64,000 bases of DNA from positions 4,667,001-4,731,000 of the forward strand of contig NZ_PZZM01000001.1 in the NCBI RefSeq assembly GCF_003046175.1, read 5' to 3'. The notes under the pieces are model-generated. The model did not search any database. It saw only the letters and a program-made list of their open reading frames with translations, and was not told the DNA's origin. Shown piece after piece: positions 25,240 to 34,711 of the stretch; the first letter of the stretch is position 1, and every line of letters begins with the position of its first letter. Made by a program: the position numbers and the translations under genes. Origin of the DNA: Bosea sp. 124. GTDB taxonomy: Bacteria; Pseudomonadota; Alphaproteobacteria; Rhizobiales; Beijerinckiaceae.

Positions 25240-26700
25240 ATGACCCAGAGACGCCCCGAGCCCGCCCGCGACCGCCGCATCGAGCGCCTCGCAACCTTGC
25301 CGCTCTTCCACAAGCTGGAGGGACGAAGGGTCGTGCTGGCCGGCGACAGCGAGGGGGCGCTCTGGAAAGCCGAACTGCTGGCTGCGACCGGCGCCGATCT
25401 GCACATCTTCGCCGGTCAGGACGCCAGCCCGTTCAAGGCTCTTGCCGCCGCCCCATCCGATGGGCGAATCACCGTCCATGCCCGCGGCTGGCAGGCCGAC
25501 GATCTGCAGGGCGCGGCATTGGCCATCGGCGACATCGAGGACGAATCCGACATCCGCGCCTTCGTCGCGGCCGCGCGGCATGCCAGCGTGCCGGTCAACG
25601 TCGTCGACAAGCCGGATTTCTGCGATTTCTCGTTCGGGACGCTCGTCAATCGCTCGCCGCTGATCGTCGCGATCTCGACCGATGGAGCGGCGCCTGTCTT
25701 CGGGCAGGCGATCCGCGCGAGGATCGAGACCTTGCTGCCGGCCGGGCTCAAGGCCTGGGCGCAGGCGGCGAAGGACTGGCGGCCGGCGGTGCAGGCGCGC
25801 GCGCTGCCGTTCGCGCTGCGCCGCGCCTTCTGGGAGCTCTTCGCCGGCAGGGCGATGACCGATTCCGAGCGGGCGCCGGACGAGAGCGACAGGGCGGCCC
25901 TGTTCGCAGCGCTCGACATGATCGAAGGCAGCCAGGACGGCATCGGCCGCGTCAGCCTCGTGGGAGCCGGCCCTGGTGATCCCGATCTGCTGACCTTGAA
26001 GGCGATCCGGGCGCTGCAGAGCGCCGACATCATCCTCTATGACGACCTCGTCTCGCCCGGCGTGCTGGAACTCGCCCGTCGCGAGGCCCGGCGCATGATG
26101 GTCGGCAAGACGGGTTATGGCCCCTCGGTGAAGCAGAGCGACATCAATGCGCTGATCGTTTCGCTGGCGGGCCAGGGCAAGCATGTGGTGCGGCTCAAAG
26201 GCGGCGATCCGGGTATTTTCGGGCGCGCCGGCGAGGAGATCGCGGCCTGCCGGGCGGCCGGTATCCCCGTGACAATCGTGCCGGGGATCTCGGCGGCGCA
26301 GGGTGCTGCCGCCTCGCTCGGCCTGTCTCTCACCCATCGCGACCATGCCCGCCGGCTGCAATTCGTCACCGGCCATGCCAGAAGCGGCGACCTGCCCGAG
26401 GATCTCGACTGGCGGGCGATGGCCGATCCGCATGTGACGACGGTGATCTACATGGCGCGAGCCACTTTGTCGGGTTTTCGCGACCGGGCCATTGAAGCCG
26501 GGCTCGATCCGGCGACGCCGGCCATCGCCATGCAATCGGCGACGCTGCCCGACGAGGCGCGCATTGCCGCCACCATCGCGACGCTGCCGGAGCGGCTGAA
26601 AGAGCTTCCCAAGGGTGGGCCGGTGCTGGTGATGGTCGGTCGTGCTCTCGGCGAGGTGCTGGCCGGAACGTCCTCCGTCGTGGACCGCCGCCGCGCCTGA
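25240..26700 (+). CDS. cysG: Siroheme synthase (trifunctional CysG)
   Basis: A 486-residue fusion. Residues 1-220 are the precorrin-2 dehydrogenase/ferrochelatase half (LPLFHKLEGRRVVLAGDS, VNVVDKPDFCDFSFGTLVNR, SPLIVAISTDGAAPV). Residues 235-480 are the uroporphyrinogen-III methyltransferase (VSLVGAGPGDPDLLTLKA, VRLKGGDPGIFGRAGEE, VPGISAAQGAAASLGLSLTH). It makes siroheme for sulfite and nitrite reductases. The usual GGGxVAxRK dinucleotide loop of the first half is replaced by AGDSEGALWKAE, so NAD binding differs from the enterobacterial enzyme. The 139 bases upstream of the ATG show no feature except a GGTTCGAACC palindrome. Confidence 0.93.
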   Translation: MTQRRPEPARDRRIERLATLPLFHKLEGRRVVLAGDSEGALWKAELLAATGADLHIFAGQDASPFKALAAAPSDGRITVHARGWQADDLQGAALAIGDIEDESDIRAFVAAARHASVPVNVVDKPDFCDFSFGTLVNRSPLIVAISTDGAAPVFGQAIRARIETLLPAGLKAWAQAAKDWRPAVQARALPFALRRAFWELFAGRAMTDSERAPDESDRAALFAALDMIEGSQDGIGRVSLVGAGPGDPDLLTLKAIRALQSADIILYDDLVSPGVLELARREARRMMVGKTGYGPSVKQSDINALIVSLAGQGKHVVRLKGGDPGIFGRAGEEIAACRAAGIPVTIVPGISAAQGAAASLGLSLTHRDHARRLQFVTGHARSGDLPEDLDWRAMADPHVTTVIYMARATLSGFRDRAIEAGLDPATPAIAMQSATLPDEARIAATIATLPERLKELPKGGPVLVMVGRALGEVLAGTSSVVDRRRA

Positions 26701-26784
26701 GGATCCGCTCATGACGCCGCCCGGGCTCGCCTCATTCCGCTCAAGCGACTATGGCATGGGTGAATCGCAGGCAGGAGATCAGCC

Positions 26785-27222
26785 ATGAAAGCGCGTGCAA
26801 GATGGGTCGAGGGCATGGCCTTCATGGGCGAGGCCGGCAGCGGCCATGCCGTGGTGATGGACGGCGGGCCTGACTATGGCGGGCGCAATATCGGCATCCG
26901 GCCGATGGAGATGCTGCTGATCGGGCTCGCCGGCTGCACCGGCTTCGACGTCGTGCAGATCCTGAAGAAGGGGCGCGAGCCGGTGACGGGCTGCGAGGTC
27001 GAGGTGGAGGCGGAGCGCGCCACCGAGGACCCGAAGGTCTTCACGAAAATTCATCTCGGCTACAGCATCAGCGGGCCGGGCCTCTCGCCGGCGAAGGTCG
27101 AACGGGCCGTCACATTGTCGAAGGAAAAATACTGTTCCGCTTCGATCATGCTCGGCGCCACCGCCGCGTTCACCTATGCGATCGACATCGTCGACGAATT
27201 GCAGAAGGCAGCAGCCGAATGA
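26785..27222 (+). CDS. OsmC family protein
   Basis: A 145-residue OsmC/Ohr-fold protein of the YhfA-like branch. The two conserved cysteines are in LAGCTGFDVVQIL and KEKYCSASIMLG, which in this family act as thiol peroxidase residues. The opening KARARWVEGMAFMGEAGSG is the usual antiparallel beta start. AGGAGATC lies just upstream of the ATG at 26785. The stop overlaps the sulfurtransferase ATG, so both are coupled, suggesting a shared role in thiol or persulfide handling. Confidence 0.88.
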   Translation: MKARARWVEGMAFMGEAGSGHAVVMDGGPDYGGRNIGIRPMEMLLIGLAGCTGFDVVQILKKGREPVTGCEVEVEAERATEDPKVFTKIHLGYSISGPGLSPAKVERAVTLSKEKYCSASIMLGATAAFTYAIDIVDELQKAAAE

Positions 27223-28085
27223 GCGAGACCGCATTTTCCGGACTGATCAGCTCCGAAGCGCTCCAGGCGCGGCTCGGCGACAGCACCCTCGTCGTGCTCG
27301 ACATCCGCTCCTCCGTCGATGGCGGCGGCAAGGCGGCCTTCGAGGTCGGCCATGTGCCGGGCGCTGTGCATTCCGACTATGTCGCCGATGGCTGGCGCGC
27401 CAAGGTCGGCAACGCTCCCGGCATGCTGCCGCCGCTCGACCATCTCGCGGCACTGTCGGGACGGCTCGGCATCAAGCCGCATGACGACGTGGTGATCGTG
27501 CCCGCAGGCGTCAGCGCCACCGATTTCGCGGCTGCCGCGCGGATCTACTGGACGCTGAAGCTGATCGGTCACGGCCAGCAGGCGATCCTCGACGGCGGCT
27601 TCAAGGCGTGGGCGGCGGATGGTTCGCGCCCGGTCGAGAGCGGTCCTTCCTCCCCCTCGCCTGCCGCGCCCTATCCGGTCGTGATGCAGCAACGGCTGCG
27701 CAGCACCAGCGATGCGACGCTGATCGCTTCCCGCAGCAAGCTCGCCACCTTGGTCGATGGACGCTCGGCCAGCTATTTCGAGGGCCGCGAGAAGGCGGCC
27801 GAGGCGATGCGCGCCGGACATATCCCCGGGGCCGTCTCGCGCGACTATGCCGAGGCTTTCGACCCGGCGACGGGCGGGCTGAAGCCGCAGAGCGCGCTGA
27901 CGGCGCTGTTCGGCGACGTGCCGCAGGGGCCGGCCATCTCCTATTGCAACACCGGCCATACCGCTGCGCTGAACTGGTTCGTGATGTCGGAACTGCTCGG
28001 CCGCGACGAGGTCGCGCTCTATGACGGCTCGATGACCGACTGGACGCAGGACCCGGAACGGCCGGTGGCGACAGGCGGCGCCTGA
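27219..28085 (+). CDS. Two-domain rhodanese-type sulfurtransferase
   Basis: A 288-residue tandem rhodanese. The N-terminal domain (LVVLDIRSS...EVGHVPGAVHSDYVADGW) is inactive at the cysteine position (VPAGVSAT). The C-terminal domain has the catalytic loop ISYCNTGHTAALN with Cys around 245 and VDGRSASYFEG...RAGHIPGAVSRDY. It resembles thiosulfate/3-mercaptopyruvate sulfurtransferases. The cysteine loop CNTGHTA differs from the mercaptopyruvate type CG(S/T)GVTA, so thiosulfate use is more likely. Coupled to the OsmC gene (ATGA). Confidence 0.9.
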   Translation: MSETAFSGLISSEALQARLGDSTLVVLDIRSSVDGGGKAAFEVGHVPGAVHSDYVADGWRAKVGNAPGMLPPLDHLAALSGRLGIKPHDDVVIVPAGVSATDFAAAARIYWTLKLIGHGQQAILDGGFKAWAADGSRPVESGPSSPSPAAPYPVVMQQRLRSTSDATLIASRSKLATLVDGRSASYFEGREKAAEAMRAGHIPGAVSRDYAEAFDPATGGLKPQSALTALFGDVPQGPAISYCNTGHTAALNWFVMSELLGRDEVALYDGSMTDWTQDPERPVATGGA

Positions 28086-28199
28086 CGCCCAGAGCTTTCG
28101 CCGTGTCGGGATTTGCCAAACAGGCTGAAACGGTTCAAAGGAAGCGCGCGCGAGCCCAAGCCGTGCCGCCCCCTTTCAGAACTGTCGAGCAGCCTGCCG

Positions 28200-29519
28200 A
28201 TGAACGCCGTCGCGCCGAAGATTTCCTTTGTTTCGCTCGGGTGCCCGAAAGCGCTCGTCGATTCCGAGCGCATCATCACCTCGCTGCGCTCGGAGGGCTA
28301 TGAGCTCTCCAAGAGCCATGCGGGGTCCGATCTCGTCATCGTCAACACCTGCGGCTTTCTCGACAGCGCCAAGGCGGAATCGCTCGAGGCGATCGGCGCG
28401 GCCATGGCCGAGAACGGCAAGGTCATCGTCACAGGCTGCATGGGCGCCGAGCCCGAGCAGATTCGCGACGTCTTCCCGAATGTGCTCGCGATCACCGGGC
28501 CGCAGGCCTATGAGAGCGTCGTTTCGGCCGTCCACGCCGCCGTGCCGCCGCGCCACGACCCTTTCGTCGATCTGGTGCCGGACCATGGTATCAAGCTGAC
28601 GCCGCGCCACTACGCCTATCTCAAGATTTCAGAGGGTTGCAACAACCGCTGCAGCTTCTGCATCATCCCGAAGCTGCGCGGCGATCTCGTCTCGCGACCG
28701 ATCGGCGAGGTCCTGCGCGAGGCGGAGAAGCTGGTGAAAGCCGGCGTCAAGGAACTGCTGGTCATCTCGCAGGACACCAGCGCCTATGGCCTCGACATCA
28801 AGTACCAGCCCTCGGTCTGGCAGGATCGCGAGGTGCGCACCCGCTTCTTCGAGCTTGCCCGCGAACTCGGCCAGATGGGCGTCTGGGTGCGGATGCACTA
28901 TGTCTACCCCTACCCCCATGTCGACGAGGTCATTCCGTTGATGCAGGAGGGGCTGATCCTGCCCTATCTCGATATCCCCTTCCAGCACGCCTCTCCCAAT
29001 GTTCTCAAGGCGATGAAGCGCCCGGCTCATCAGGACCGGACGCTCGACCGCCTGCGCAAATGGCGCGAGATCTGTCCCGATCTCGCCATCCGCTCGACCT
29101 TCATCGTCGGCTTCCCCGGCGAGACCGAGGAGGATGTCGATTTCCTGATCGAATGGCTCAAGGATGCGAAGCTCGAGCGCGTCGGCTGCTTCAAATACGA
29201 GCCGGTGAAGGGTGCGCCGGCCAATGATCTCGGCCTGCCGCTGGTGCCCGAGGACGTCAAGGAAGCGCGCTGGCACCGCTTCATGAAGGCGCAGGCCGAG
29301 ATCAGCACGCGCATCGTCAGGAACCGCGTCGGCAAGCGCATCCAGGTCATCATCGACGAGGCCGGGCCGACGGTCGCCAAGGGCCGTTCGAAATGGGATG
29401 CGCCCGAGATCGACGGCAATGTCTATGTCGCGAGCCGGCGCCCGCTGCGCCCTGGTGACATCGTCAACGTCAAGATCGAGCGCGCTGACGCCTACGATCT
29501 GCACGGCGTCGCGGTCTGA
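28200..29519 (+). CDS. rimO: Ribosomal protein S12 methylthiotransferase
   Basis: A 439-residue radical-SAM enzyme adding a methylthio group to the S12 aspartate. Domain order: UPF0004 domain with cysteines in [24 protein letters not shown] and [11 protein letters not shown]; the radical-SAM triad in [17 protein letters not shown]; a C-terminal TRAM domain ([12 protein letters not shown]...[18 protein letters not shown]). I chose the ATG at 28200, which begins [17 protein letters not shown]; the open frame extends 29 codons upstream without family resemblance. Confidence 0.96.
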   Translation: MNAVAPKISFVSLGCPKALVDSERIITSLRSEGYELSKSHAGSDLVIVNTCGFLDSAKAESLEAIGAAMAENGKVIVTGCMGAEPEQIRDVFPNVLAITGPQAYESVVSAVHAAVPPRHDPFVDLVPDHGIKLTPRHYAYLKISEGCNNRCSFCIIPKLRGDLVSRPIGEVLREAEKLVKAGVKELLVISQDTSAYGLDIKYQPSVWQDREVRTRFFELARELGQMGVWVRMHYVYPYPHVDEVIPLMQEGLILPYLDIPFQHASPNVLKAMKRPAHQDRTLDRLRKWREICPDLAIRSTFIVGFPGETEEDVDFLIEWLKDAKLERVGCFKYEPVKGAPANDLGLPLVPEDVKEARWHRFMKAQAEISTRIVRNRVGKRIQVIIDEAGPTVAKGRSKWDAPEIDGNVYVASRRPLRPGDIVNVKIERADAYDLHGVAV

Positions 29520-29526
29520 CCGCCAC

Positions 29527-29550
29527 CCGTCGCAGGCTGCGCCGCGACGG
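29527..29550. terminator. Hairpin between rimO and a convergent small gene
   Basis: CCGTCGC (29527-29533) pairs with GCGACGG (29544-29550), 7-bp stem and 10-base loop, in the 38-base gap between convergent genes. No T-run. Confidence 0.4.
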
Positions 29551-29557
29551 AGCCGCT

Positions 29558-29893
29558 TCAGAACACCTGGCAGATCCGGCGGATGACCTTGCCGTTGCGG
29601 TCACGCGCGCTGGTGCCGTCATTGCCGCATCCCCCCTGCACCGAGCCCTCGGCCTGAGCGGACCGGGCGGGCTTCGGCGGCGTGTCGCAGGTCTCCGCCG
29701 GGCAATCGGTGCGGGCGCGCCGGGGTTCGTTCGCACGCGACAGCCGGGGTTTGCCCTCATCCATCGCGGCAATGGCCGTGGCCCGCGGGGCCATGTCGCC
29801 GCGGCCCTGGCTTCCGCTCTGCTGGGCCAGTGCGACCGTCACGATGGTGAGCGAGGCGAGAAACAGGCCGGCGATGCGAAGATGGCGAGACAT
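29558..29893 (-). CDS. Small exported protein of unknown function
   Basis: A 111-residue protein I do not recognise. It has a good Sec signal peptide (LRIAGLFLASLTIVTVALAQ, cleavage after ALA). The mature part is hydrophilic, Arg/Pro/Ala-rich, with four cysteines (DCPAETC, GGCGND, RICQVF) that could form two disulfides in the periplasm. The C-terminal part NGKVIRRICQVF reads like a short beta-hairpin. It is alone between rimO and the next leftward membrane protein. Codon use is ordinary for the window. Real-gene status rests mainly on the signal peptide. Confidence 0.6.
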   Translation of the reverse strand: MSRHLRIAGLFLASLTIVTVALAQQSGSQGRGDMAPRATAIAAMDEGKPRLSRANEPRRARTDCPAETCDTPPKPARSAQAEGSVQGGCGNDGTSARDRNGKVIRRICQVF

Positions 29894-29983
29894 GACGGTC
29901 GGTCCGAATGAGCATCAGCGAATGCTGACAGCCATTCGTCGTGGCGGCGCCCTGCCCGGTTCATTCCGGCGCGACGATTTCCG

Positions 29984-31042
29984 TCAGGCCGGCATGCGCC
30001 TTGGAAACAGCCTGCGACCGAGCCACCAGCCGATGCGCTGCGCCGCCATGGCGAGCGCGATCGCATAGCCGATCAGCGCGAGCATCCAGCTTACGGCGCT
30101 CAGGCTCAGTGCGCCGAGGACGAGGGCGCCTCGGCCGAGGACCTTCAGGATCGCGCGCGTGGTCGTGCCCTTCGCCGCGCCGAGTTTCGCCGCCTTGCCG
30201 ATGTCGCCGGCATCGTCGGCAAGGCTCAGGACCTGGCGCAGGCCGCGCTGGCCGGTGCGGACGTACACGGCTCCCGTGTCCTGACCGAGCGCGGCGAAGC
30301 GTGCCATCGCGGCCGGCCTGACGATGCCGCCGGCCGCGACGCGCGCGGCGGCAACGTCGAAGCGCGACGCCGCGGTGAGGCTCGCCTTCAGGGCCGGTCG
30401 GTCGATCGCACCGGCGGCCGTGCGGGTGAGTTGTGCGGTCAGGGCCGGCGACAGCAGCCTCGCCTTGCTCGCCGCCTTGACGGCGCTCAGGCCGTTGCGT
30501 GCCGGGAGAGCGCCGCCGAAGCTGACCCAGGTCGCGGCGCTGATCGCGAGCCCGGCCGCGGCGATGGCGAGCACGGTCGTGTCGGTACCCTCCCCGCCCA
30601 GCCATTTGCGGCCTTCGAGCGCGAGATCGCGCAGATCGCCATAGCCGGTGACGTCGCCGACGAGCGCGCCGGCTAAGGCGGCTCCACTCTCGCGGTCCCC
30701 GGCCACGAAGCCGTGCCCGAAATCGGCGACGGCCTGTATGATCGCGCCGTCTTTCAGCGCCAGCAGGCGTCGCTGCTGCTCCGGCGAGACCTTGATGCCG
30801 TGTTCGGATGCCAGCGCAACGAGGCTGTCGGCAAGCCCGGAATCGCGGGCGGCGATGGCGCTCTCGATCTCGGCCCCGATGCGGGCGCTCGACAGGGCGC
30901 CGGCGAGTCGCAGATCGGTCAACGCGACGGGATCGCCCGCCACGGCGAACATGTGCCAGTGCAGCCAGCCCGGCGGCAGCACGAGCGCGCCTGCCGCGGC
31001 CAGAGCGAGCCCGAGCCCGAGCGCCAGCGAAACCTTCTTCAT
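29984..31042 (-). CDS. Predicted membrane protein of unknown function
   Basis: A 352-residue protein I do not recognise. An N-terminal signal or anchor (LALGLGLALAAAGALVLPPG) is followed by a helical soluble stretch of about 130 residues, a hydrophobic segment VLAIAAAGLAISAATWVSFG near 160-185, a long Ala/Arg/Leu-rich helical region, and a C-terminal hydrophobic hairpin ALVLGALSLSAVSWMLALIG with a basic tail RRLFPRRMPA. The arrangement implies periplasmic and cytosolic helical domains. No catalytic motif is visible. The gene is monocistronic. Confidence 0.65.
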   Translation of the reverse strand: MKKVSLALGLGLALAAAGALVLPPGWLHWHMFAVAGDPVALTDLRLAGALSSARIGAEIESAIAARDSGLADSLVALASEHGIKVSPEQQRRLLALKDGAIIQAVADFGHGFVAGDRESGAALAGALVGDVTGYGDLRDLALEGRKWLGGEGTDTTVLAIAAAGLAISAATWVSFGGALPARNGLSAVKAASKARLLSPALTAQLTRTAAGAIDRPALKASLTAASRFDVAAARVAAGGIVRPAAMARFAALGQDTGAVYVRTGQRGLRQVLSLADDAGDIGKAAKLGAAKGTTTRAILKVLGRGALVLGALSLSAVSWMLALIGYAIALAMAAQRIGWWLGRRLFPRRMPA

Positions 31043-31157
31043 TCCGACGCGACGCTCCAGACCGCTCCCGCCCGGGCCTTGCCGGATGGGAGCTGCCTCT
31101 AGCAGCCGATTTGGGCAAGATTGCCGCAGCAGGCTGCGACCAGCGCCCGATCCCGCA

Positions 31158-32132
31158 TCAGGGGATCAGCACCGTCGAGCCGGTGGTGCCGCGTCCTTCG
31201 AGAGCGCGATGGGCGTTGGCGGCGTCCGCCAGCGCGAAGCGGGCGTTGACCGGCACGACGACCTTGCCCGAGGAGACCGCTCCGAACAGATTCTTCGCCA
31301 TCTCGACCATGGTTTCGCGTTTGGCGATATGGGTGAAGAGCGTCGGGCGGGTCACATAGAGCGAGCCCTTGGGGCCGAGCAGGCCGAGATTGAACGGCTC
31401 GACCGCGCCCGATGCGTTGCCGAAGCTGGCGAGCACGCCGAACGGGCGAAGGCAGTCGAGCGAGGGCAGGAAGGTGTCCTTGCCGACGCCGTCATAGACC
31501 ACATCGCAAAGCTTGCCGCCGGTGATCTCCTTGACGCGTGCGACGAAATCCTCATCGCGGTAAAGGATGACGTGGTCGGCGCCATGAGCCTTGGCGAGAT
31601 CGCCCTTTTCCTTGGACCCGACCGTGCCGATCACGGTCGCGCCGAGTGCCTTGCCCCATTGGCACAGGATCAGCCCGGTGCCGCCGGCGGCGGCATGGAC
31701 CAGGATGGTGTCGCCCGGCTTCACCTTGTAGGTCCGGTGCAGCAGGTATTCCGCCGTCATGCCCTTGAGCATCATGCTGGCGGCGGCCTCGAAGGAGACC
31801 GCCTCCGGCAGCGCCACGGTCGAGTTGACCGCGACGATCCGTTCCTCGGCATAGGAACCCAGCGTCGCGACATAGGCCACGCGGTCGCCCGGCTTGAACT
31901 CGGTGACGTCGGGGCCGACGGCGAGAACCTCGCCCGCGCCCTCATTGCCCGGCACGAAGGGAAGCTGCGGAGCCGCATAGAGCCCGCTGCGGAAATAGGT
32001 GTCGATGAAGTTCAGGCCGATGGCCCGGTTGCGCACCCGCAATTCGCCGGGGCCGGGTTGGGGCAGCGTGATGTCCTCGAGCTGCAGCACCTCGGGCCCG
32101 CCGGTCTTGTGGATGCGGATCGCCTTGACCAT
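31158..32132 (-). CDS. Quinone oxidoreductase (zinc-free MDR superfamily)
   Basis: A 324-residue NADPH:quinone oxidoreductase-like protein. Opening MVKAIRIHKTGGPEVLQLED, the NADPH-fold ILVHAAAGGTGLILCQWGKA, KAHGADHVILYRDEDF and the QOR motif NRAIGLNFIDTYFRSGLY are characteristic. It lacks the structural-zinc cysteines of alcohol dehydrogenases. It reduces quinones by one or two electrons in the cytoplasm. GAGGAG upstream supports the ATG at 32132 over a longer frame to 32201. Monocistronic; divergent from the UbiH-type gene. Confidence 0.9.
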   Translation of the reverse strand: MVKAIRIHKTGGPEVLQLEDITLPQPGPGELRVRNRAIGLNFIDTYFRSGLYAAPQLPFVPGNEGAGEVLAVGPDVTEFKPGDRVAYVATLGSYAEERIVAVNSTVALPEAVSFEAAASMMLKGMTAEYLLHRTYKVKPGDTILVHAAAGGTGLILCQWGKALGATVIGTVGSKEKGDLAKAHGADHVILYRDEDFVARVKEITGGKLCDVVYDGVGKDTFLPSLDCLRPFGVLASFGNASGAVEPFNLGLLGPKGSLYVTRPTLFTHIAKRETMVEMAKNLFGAVSSGKVVVPVNARFALADAANAHRALEGRGTTGSTVLIP

Positions 32133-32308
32133 GACTTCATCTCCTCGGATTTCGTGGCAGGACCATAAGGCCTTGGGCTTCCCGCGCAACGGCGCGGCCA
32201 CGCGGCCAGGGCATCACATCTGTGCGACAGGAACGTCCCGGAGCCGCGCGGTTCCCTGCGACGCGCCGGCCTGTGGTCAAGGTCCGGTTCTTGGGCTAGC
32301 CAAGACGG

Positions 32309-33514
32309 ATGAGCACGCCGCAGGATTTTCAGGGCGATAGCGCCCAAGTCGATATCGCCCGGGTCGACATCGCCATCGTCGGAGCCGGCGCCGTCGGTCT
32401 TGCCGCCGCGCTGGCGCTGGCCGAGAGCGGGCGCAGCGTCGCGGTTCTCGGACCGATGCAGGCGCCCCGGGACGGGCGCACGATCGCGCTGCTCGACGGC
32501 TCCTGGCGGCTGCTGGCCGAGTTCGGCCTGACCGACATCCTCGCCGACCGCTCCGCGCCGCTGAATGTGATGCGGCTCGTCGACGACACCGGCAGCCTGT
32601 TCCGCCAGCCGCCGGTCGAGTTCCGCGCCTCGGAGGTCGGGCTCGATGCCTTCGGCTGGAATGTCGAGAATGCCGAACTCGTCGAGGCGCTCGCTGCGAA
32701 AGTGCGGGAGAATGCCGCGATCCGGCTGGTGCCCGGGCTGGTCTCGGAGATCGCCGAGGATGCATCCGGCGTGACGCTGGCCGGCGAGGGATTTCTTCCC
32801 TTGCGGGCCAGCCTCGTCGTCGGGGCCGATGGACGGCGCTCGCGGGTGCGGGCGGCCGCGGGCATTGCGGCGCGCGACTGGCACTATCCGCAGAGCGCGC
32901 TGACCGCGATCTTCGCCCATAGGCGAGACCACCGCGAGGCCTCGACCGAGTTTCACACCCGCAAGGGGCCCTTCACGCTCGTGCCCCTGCCCGGCCGGCG
33001 CTCCTCGCTGGTCTGGCTACTCGATCCGCAGGAGGCCGACGCGGTCGCGGCGCTGGACGATGCTGCCTTCGCGCGCCGCGTCGAGACCCAGGCGCATTCA
33101 CTGCTCGGCGCGATGCGGCTCGACGGGCCGCGCGGGCGGGTGCCGATGGCGGGGCTCTCGGTCGAGCGCTTCGGCGCGGGCCGCATGGTGCTGATCGGCG
33201 AGGCGGCCCATGTTTTCCCGCCGATCGGCGCGCAGGGCCTCAATCTCGGCTTGCGCGACGTGCTGGCGCTGCGCGAGGCGGTGGCGGATGCGGCCGATCC
33301 GGGCGATGCCTCCGTCATCGCCGCCTATGACCGGGCTCGGACGGCGGATGTCCGCCTGCGGACAGGCGCGGTCGACGCGCTGAACCGGACGCTGCTCACG
33401 GACCTGCTGCCGGCCGATCTGCTGCGTGGCGCGGGGCTGCTGGCGCTGTCGCGGATCGGGCCGCTGCGGCGCCTTGCGATGCGGCAGGGGCTGGCCGGCG
33501 GGATGCGGCGCTAA
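32309..33514 (+). CDS. UbiH/UbiF-family FAD-dependent hydroxylase
   Basis: A 401-residue aromatic hydroxylase-type flavoprotein. FAD motifs: IAIVGAGAVGLAAALALAES near residue 22, the DG motif VVGADGRRSRVR, and GRMVLIGEAAHVFPPIGAQG with NLGLRDVLAL near the end. These fit the UbiH/UbiF/UbiL group that hydroxylates the ring of ubiquinone precursors. Which ring position cannot be told by sequence reading. The N-terminal 17 residues are extra and hydrophilic. It stands alone and converges on the CoA-transferase gene. Confidence 0.85.
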   Translation: MSTPQDFQGDSAQVDIARVDIAIVGAGAVGLAAALALAESGRSVAVLGPMQAPRDGRTIALLDGSWRLLAEFGLTDILADRSAPLNVMRLVDDTGSLFRQPPVEFRASEVGLDAFGWNVENAELVEALAAKVRENAAIRLVPGLVSEIAEDASGVTLAGEGFLPLRASLVVGADGRRSRVRAAAGIAARDWHYPQSALTAIFAHRRDHREASTEFHTRKGPFTLVPLPGRRSSLVWLLDPQEADAVAALDDAAFARRVETQAHSLLGAMRLDGPRGRVPMAGLSVERFGAGRMVLIGEAAHVFPPIGAQGLNLGLRDVLALREAVADAADPGDASVIAAYDRARTADVRLRTGAVDALNRTLLTDLLPADLLRGAGLLALSRIGPLRRLAMRQGLAGGMRR

Positions 33515-33561
33515 GGGCAAGTTCCAACCCGAATCCGCCAGGCCTTCCGGGCGGCCGAGCC

Positions 33562-34677
33562 TTATCCGAGCACATCCTCCGTGTCCTCGCCGCTCGCCGC
33601 GACCTTGCGCAGGGCGGCCATCTTGTCGCGAAAGACGGGAGCCAGCGGCAGCGGAGTCGAGACGAGGCGGCGGCCGCCGGGCTCCTCGGCCTGCGCGTCG
33701 AACAGGCCGCGCGCCGTCTGGTGCGGATCGGCCAGCGCCTCGTCCAGCGTTCGGACCACCGTGCAGCAGCAGTCGCGCGGTTCGAGCTGGTCGCGCCAAT
33801 GGGCGGCCGACTGGCCGGCGAGAATCGCCGCGATGGCGGTGCGGGTCGCCTGCGGGTCGGTCCGGTCGTCGCGCAGCTCGGGTTCCAGCCCGATCGTGTC
33901 GCAGAAGATCTGCCAGAACTTCGGTTCGAGTGCGCCGACGGCGAGGAACCAGCCATCGGCCGTGGCGTAGAGGCCGTAGCGCGGGCTCGCCCCCGTCAAC
34001 AGCCCCTCGCCGCCTTCCGGGTAGCGCCCGGAGGTCTGGCCCTGCGCCAGACCGTACCAGGCGAAGGTCGGCATCGCGTCGCTCATGGCGATGTCGAGAT
34101 GGCAGCCCTTGCCGCTGCGCTCGCGCTGGCGCAGCGCCAGCAGGATGTTGAGCAGGGCCGGCATGGTGCCGCCGGCGATGTCGGCGACCAGCGGCGGCGG
34201 CAGCGGCGGCGGCTCACCACGCTTCAGCGACTGGCCGAGCAGCCCGCCGATGGCCTGGTAGTTGATGTCGTGCCCGGCCTCTCCCGCGCGCGGGCCGGAC
34301 TGGCCGTAGCCGCTGATCGAGCAATAGATCAGGCGCGGGTTGATCCGGGTGAGCGCCTCGAAGCCGAAGCCGAGCCGCTCCATCACGCCCGGCCGGAACT
34401 GCTCGATCAGGATGTCGGCCCCGGCAATCAGGGACGTCAGGCGCGCAAGCGCGTCGCCGGCCTTCAGGTCGATCTCGACGCTGGCCTTGCCGCGGTTGAG
34501 CACGGCATAGGGCGCCGAGGTCTCGCCGAAGCGCGGCGGGAAGCGGCGCAAATCCTCGCCCCCCGGCCGCTCGATCCGGATGACGTGGGCGCCGGCCTCG
34601 GCGAGAAACAGGCTGGCGAGCGGGCCCGGCAGCAGGGTCGAGAAATCGAGGACCGTGAGGTCGTCCAGCGGCAGCAT
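33562..34677 (-). CDS. CaiB/BaiF family (class III) CoA-transferase
   Basis: A 371-residue family III CoA-transferase. Typical features are VLDFSTLLPGPLASLFLAEA, GAHVIRIERPGGEDLR, LNRGKASVEIDLK, LIEQFRPGVMERLGFGFEAL and the catalytic aspartate in AGEAGHDINYQAIGG. It moves CoA between acyl-CoA and a free carboxylate. Compared with the usual 400 or so residues the C-terminal end is slightly short. It lies next to an AEC carrier on the same strand and near a CitE-type lyase, suggesting use of a C4-C6 dicarboxylate, although the acceptor is unknown. Confidence 0.9.
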   Translation of the reverse strand: MLPLDDLTVLDFSTLLPGPLASLFLAEAGAHVIRIERPGGEDLRRFPPRFGETSAPYAVLNRGKASVEIDLKAGDALARLTSLIAGADILIEQFRPGVMERLGFGFEALTRINPRLIYCSISGYGQSGPRAGEAGHDINYQAIGGLLGQSLKRGEPPPLPPPLVADIAGGTMPALLNILLALRQRERSGKGCHLDIAMSDAMPTFAWYGLAQGQTSGRYPEGGEGLLTGASPRYGLYATADGWFLAVGALEPKFWQIFCDTIGLEPELRDDRTDPQATRTAIAAILAGQSAAHWRDQLEPRDCCCTVVRTLDEALADPHQTARGLFDAQAEEPGGRRLVSTPLPLAPVFRDKMAALRKVAASGEDTEDVLG

Positions 34678-34711
34678 CGGCGCTCCGGCACGGGCCGGCT
34701 TGGCCGGCGGG

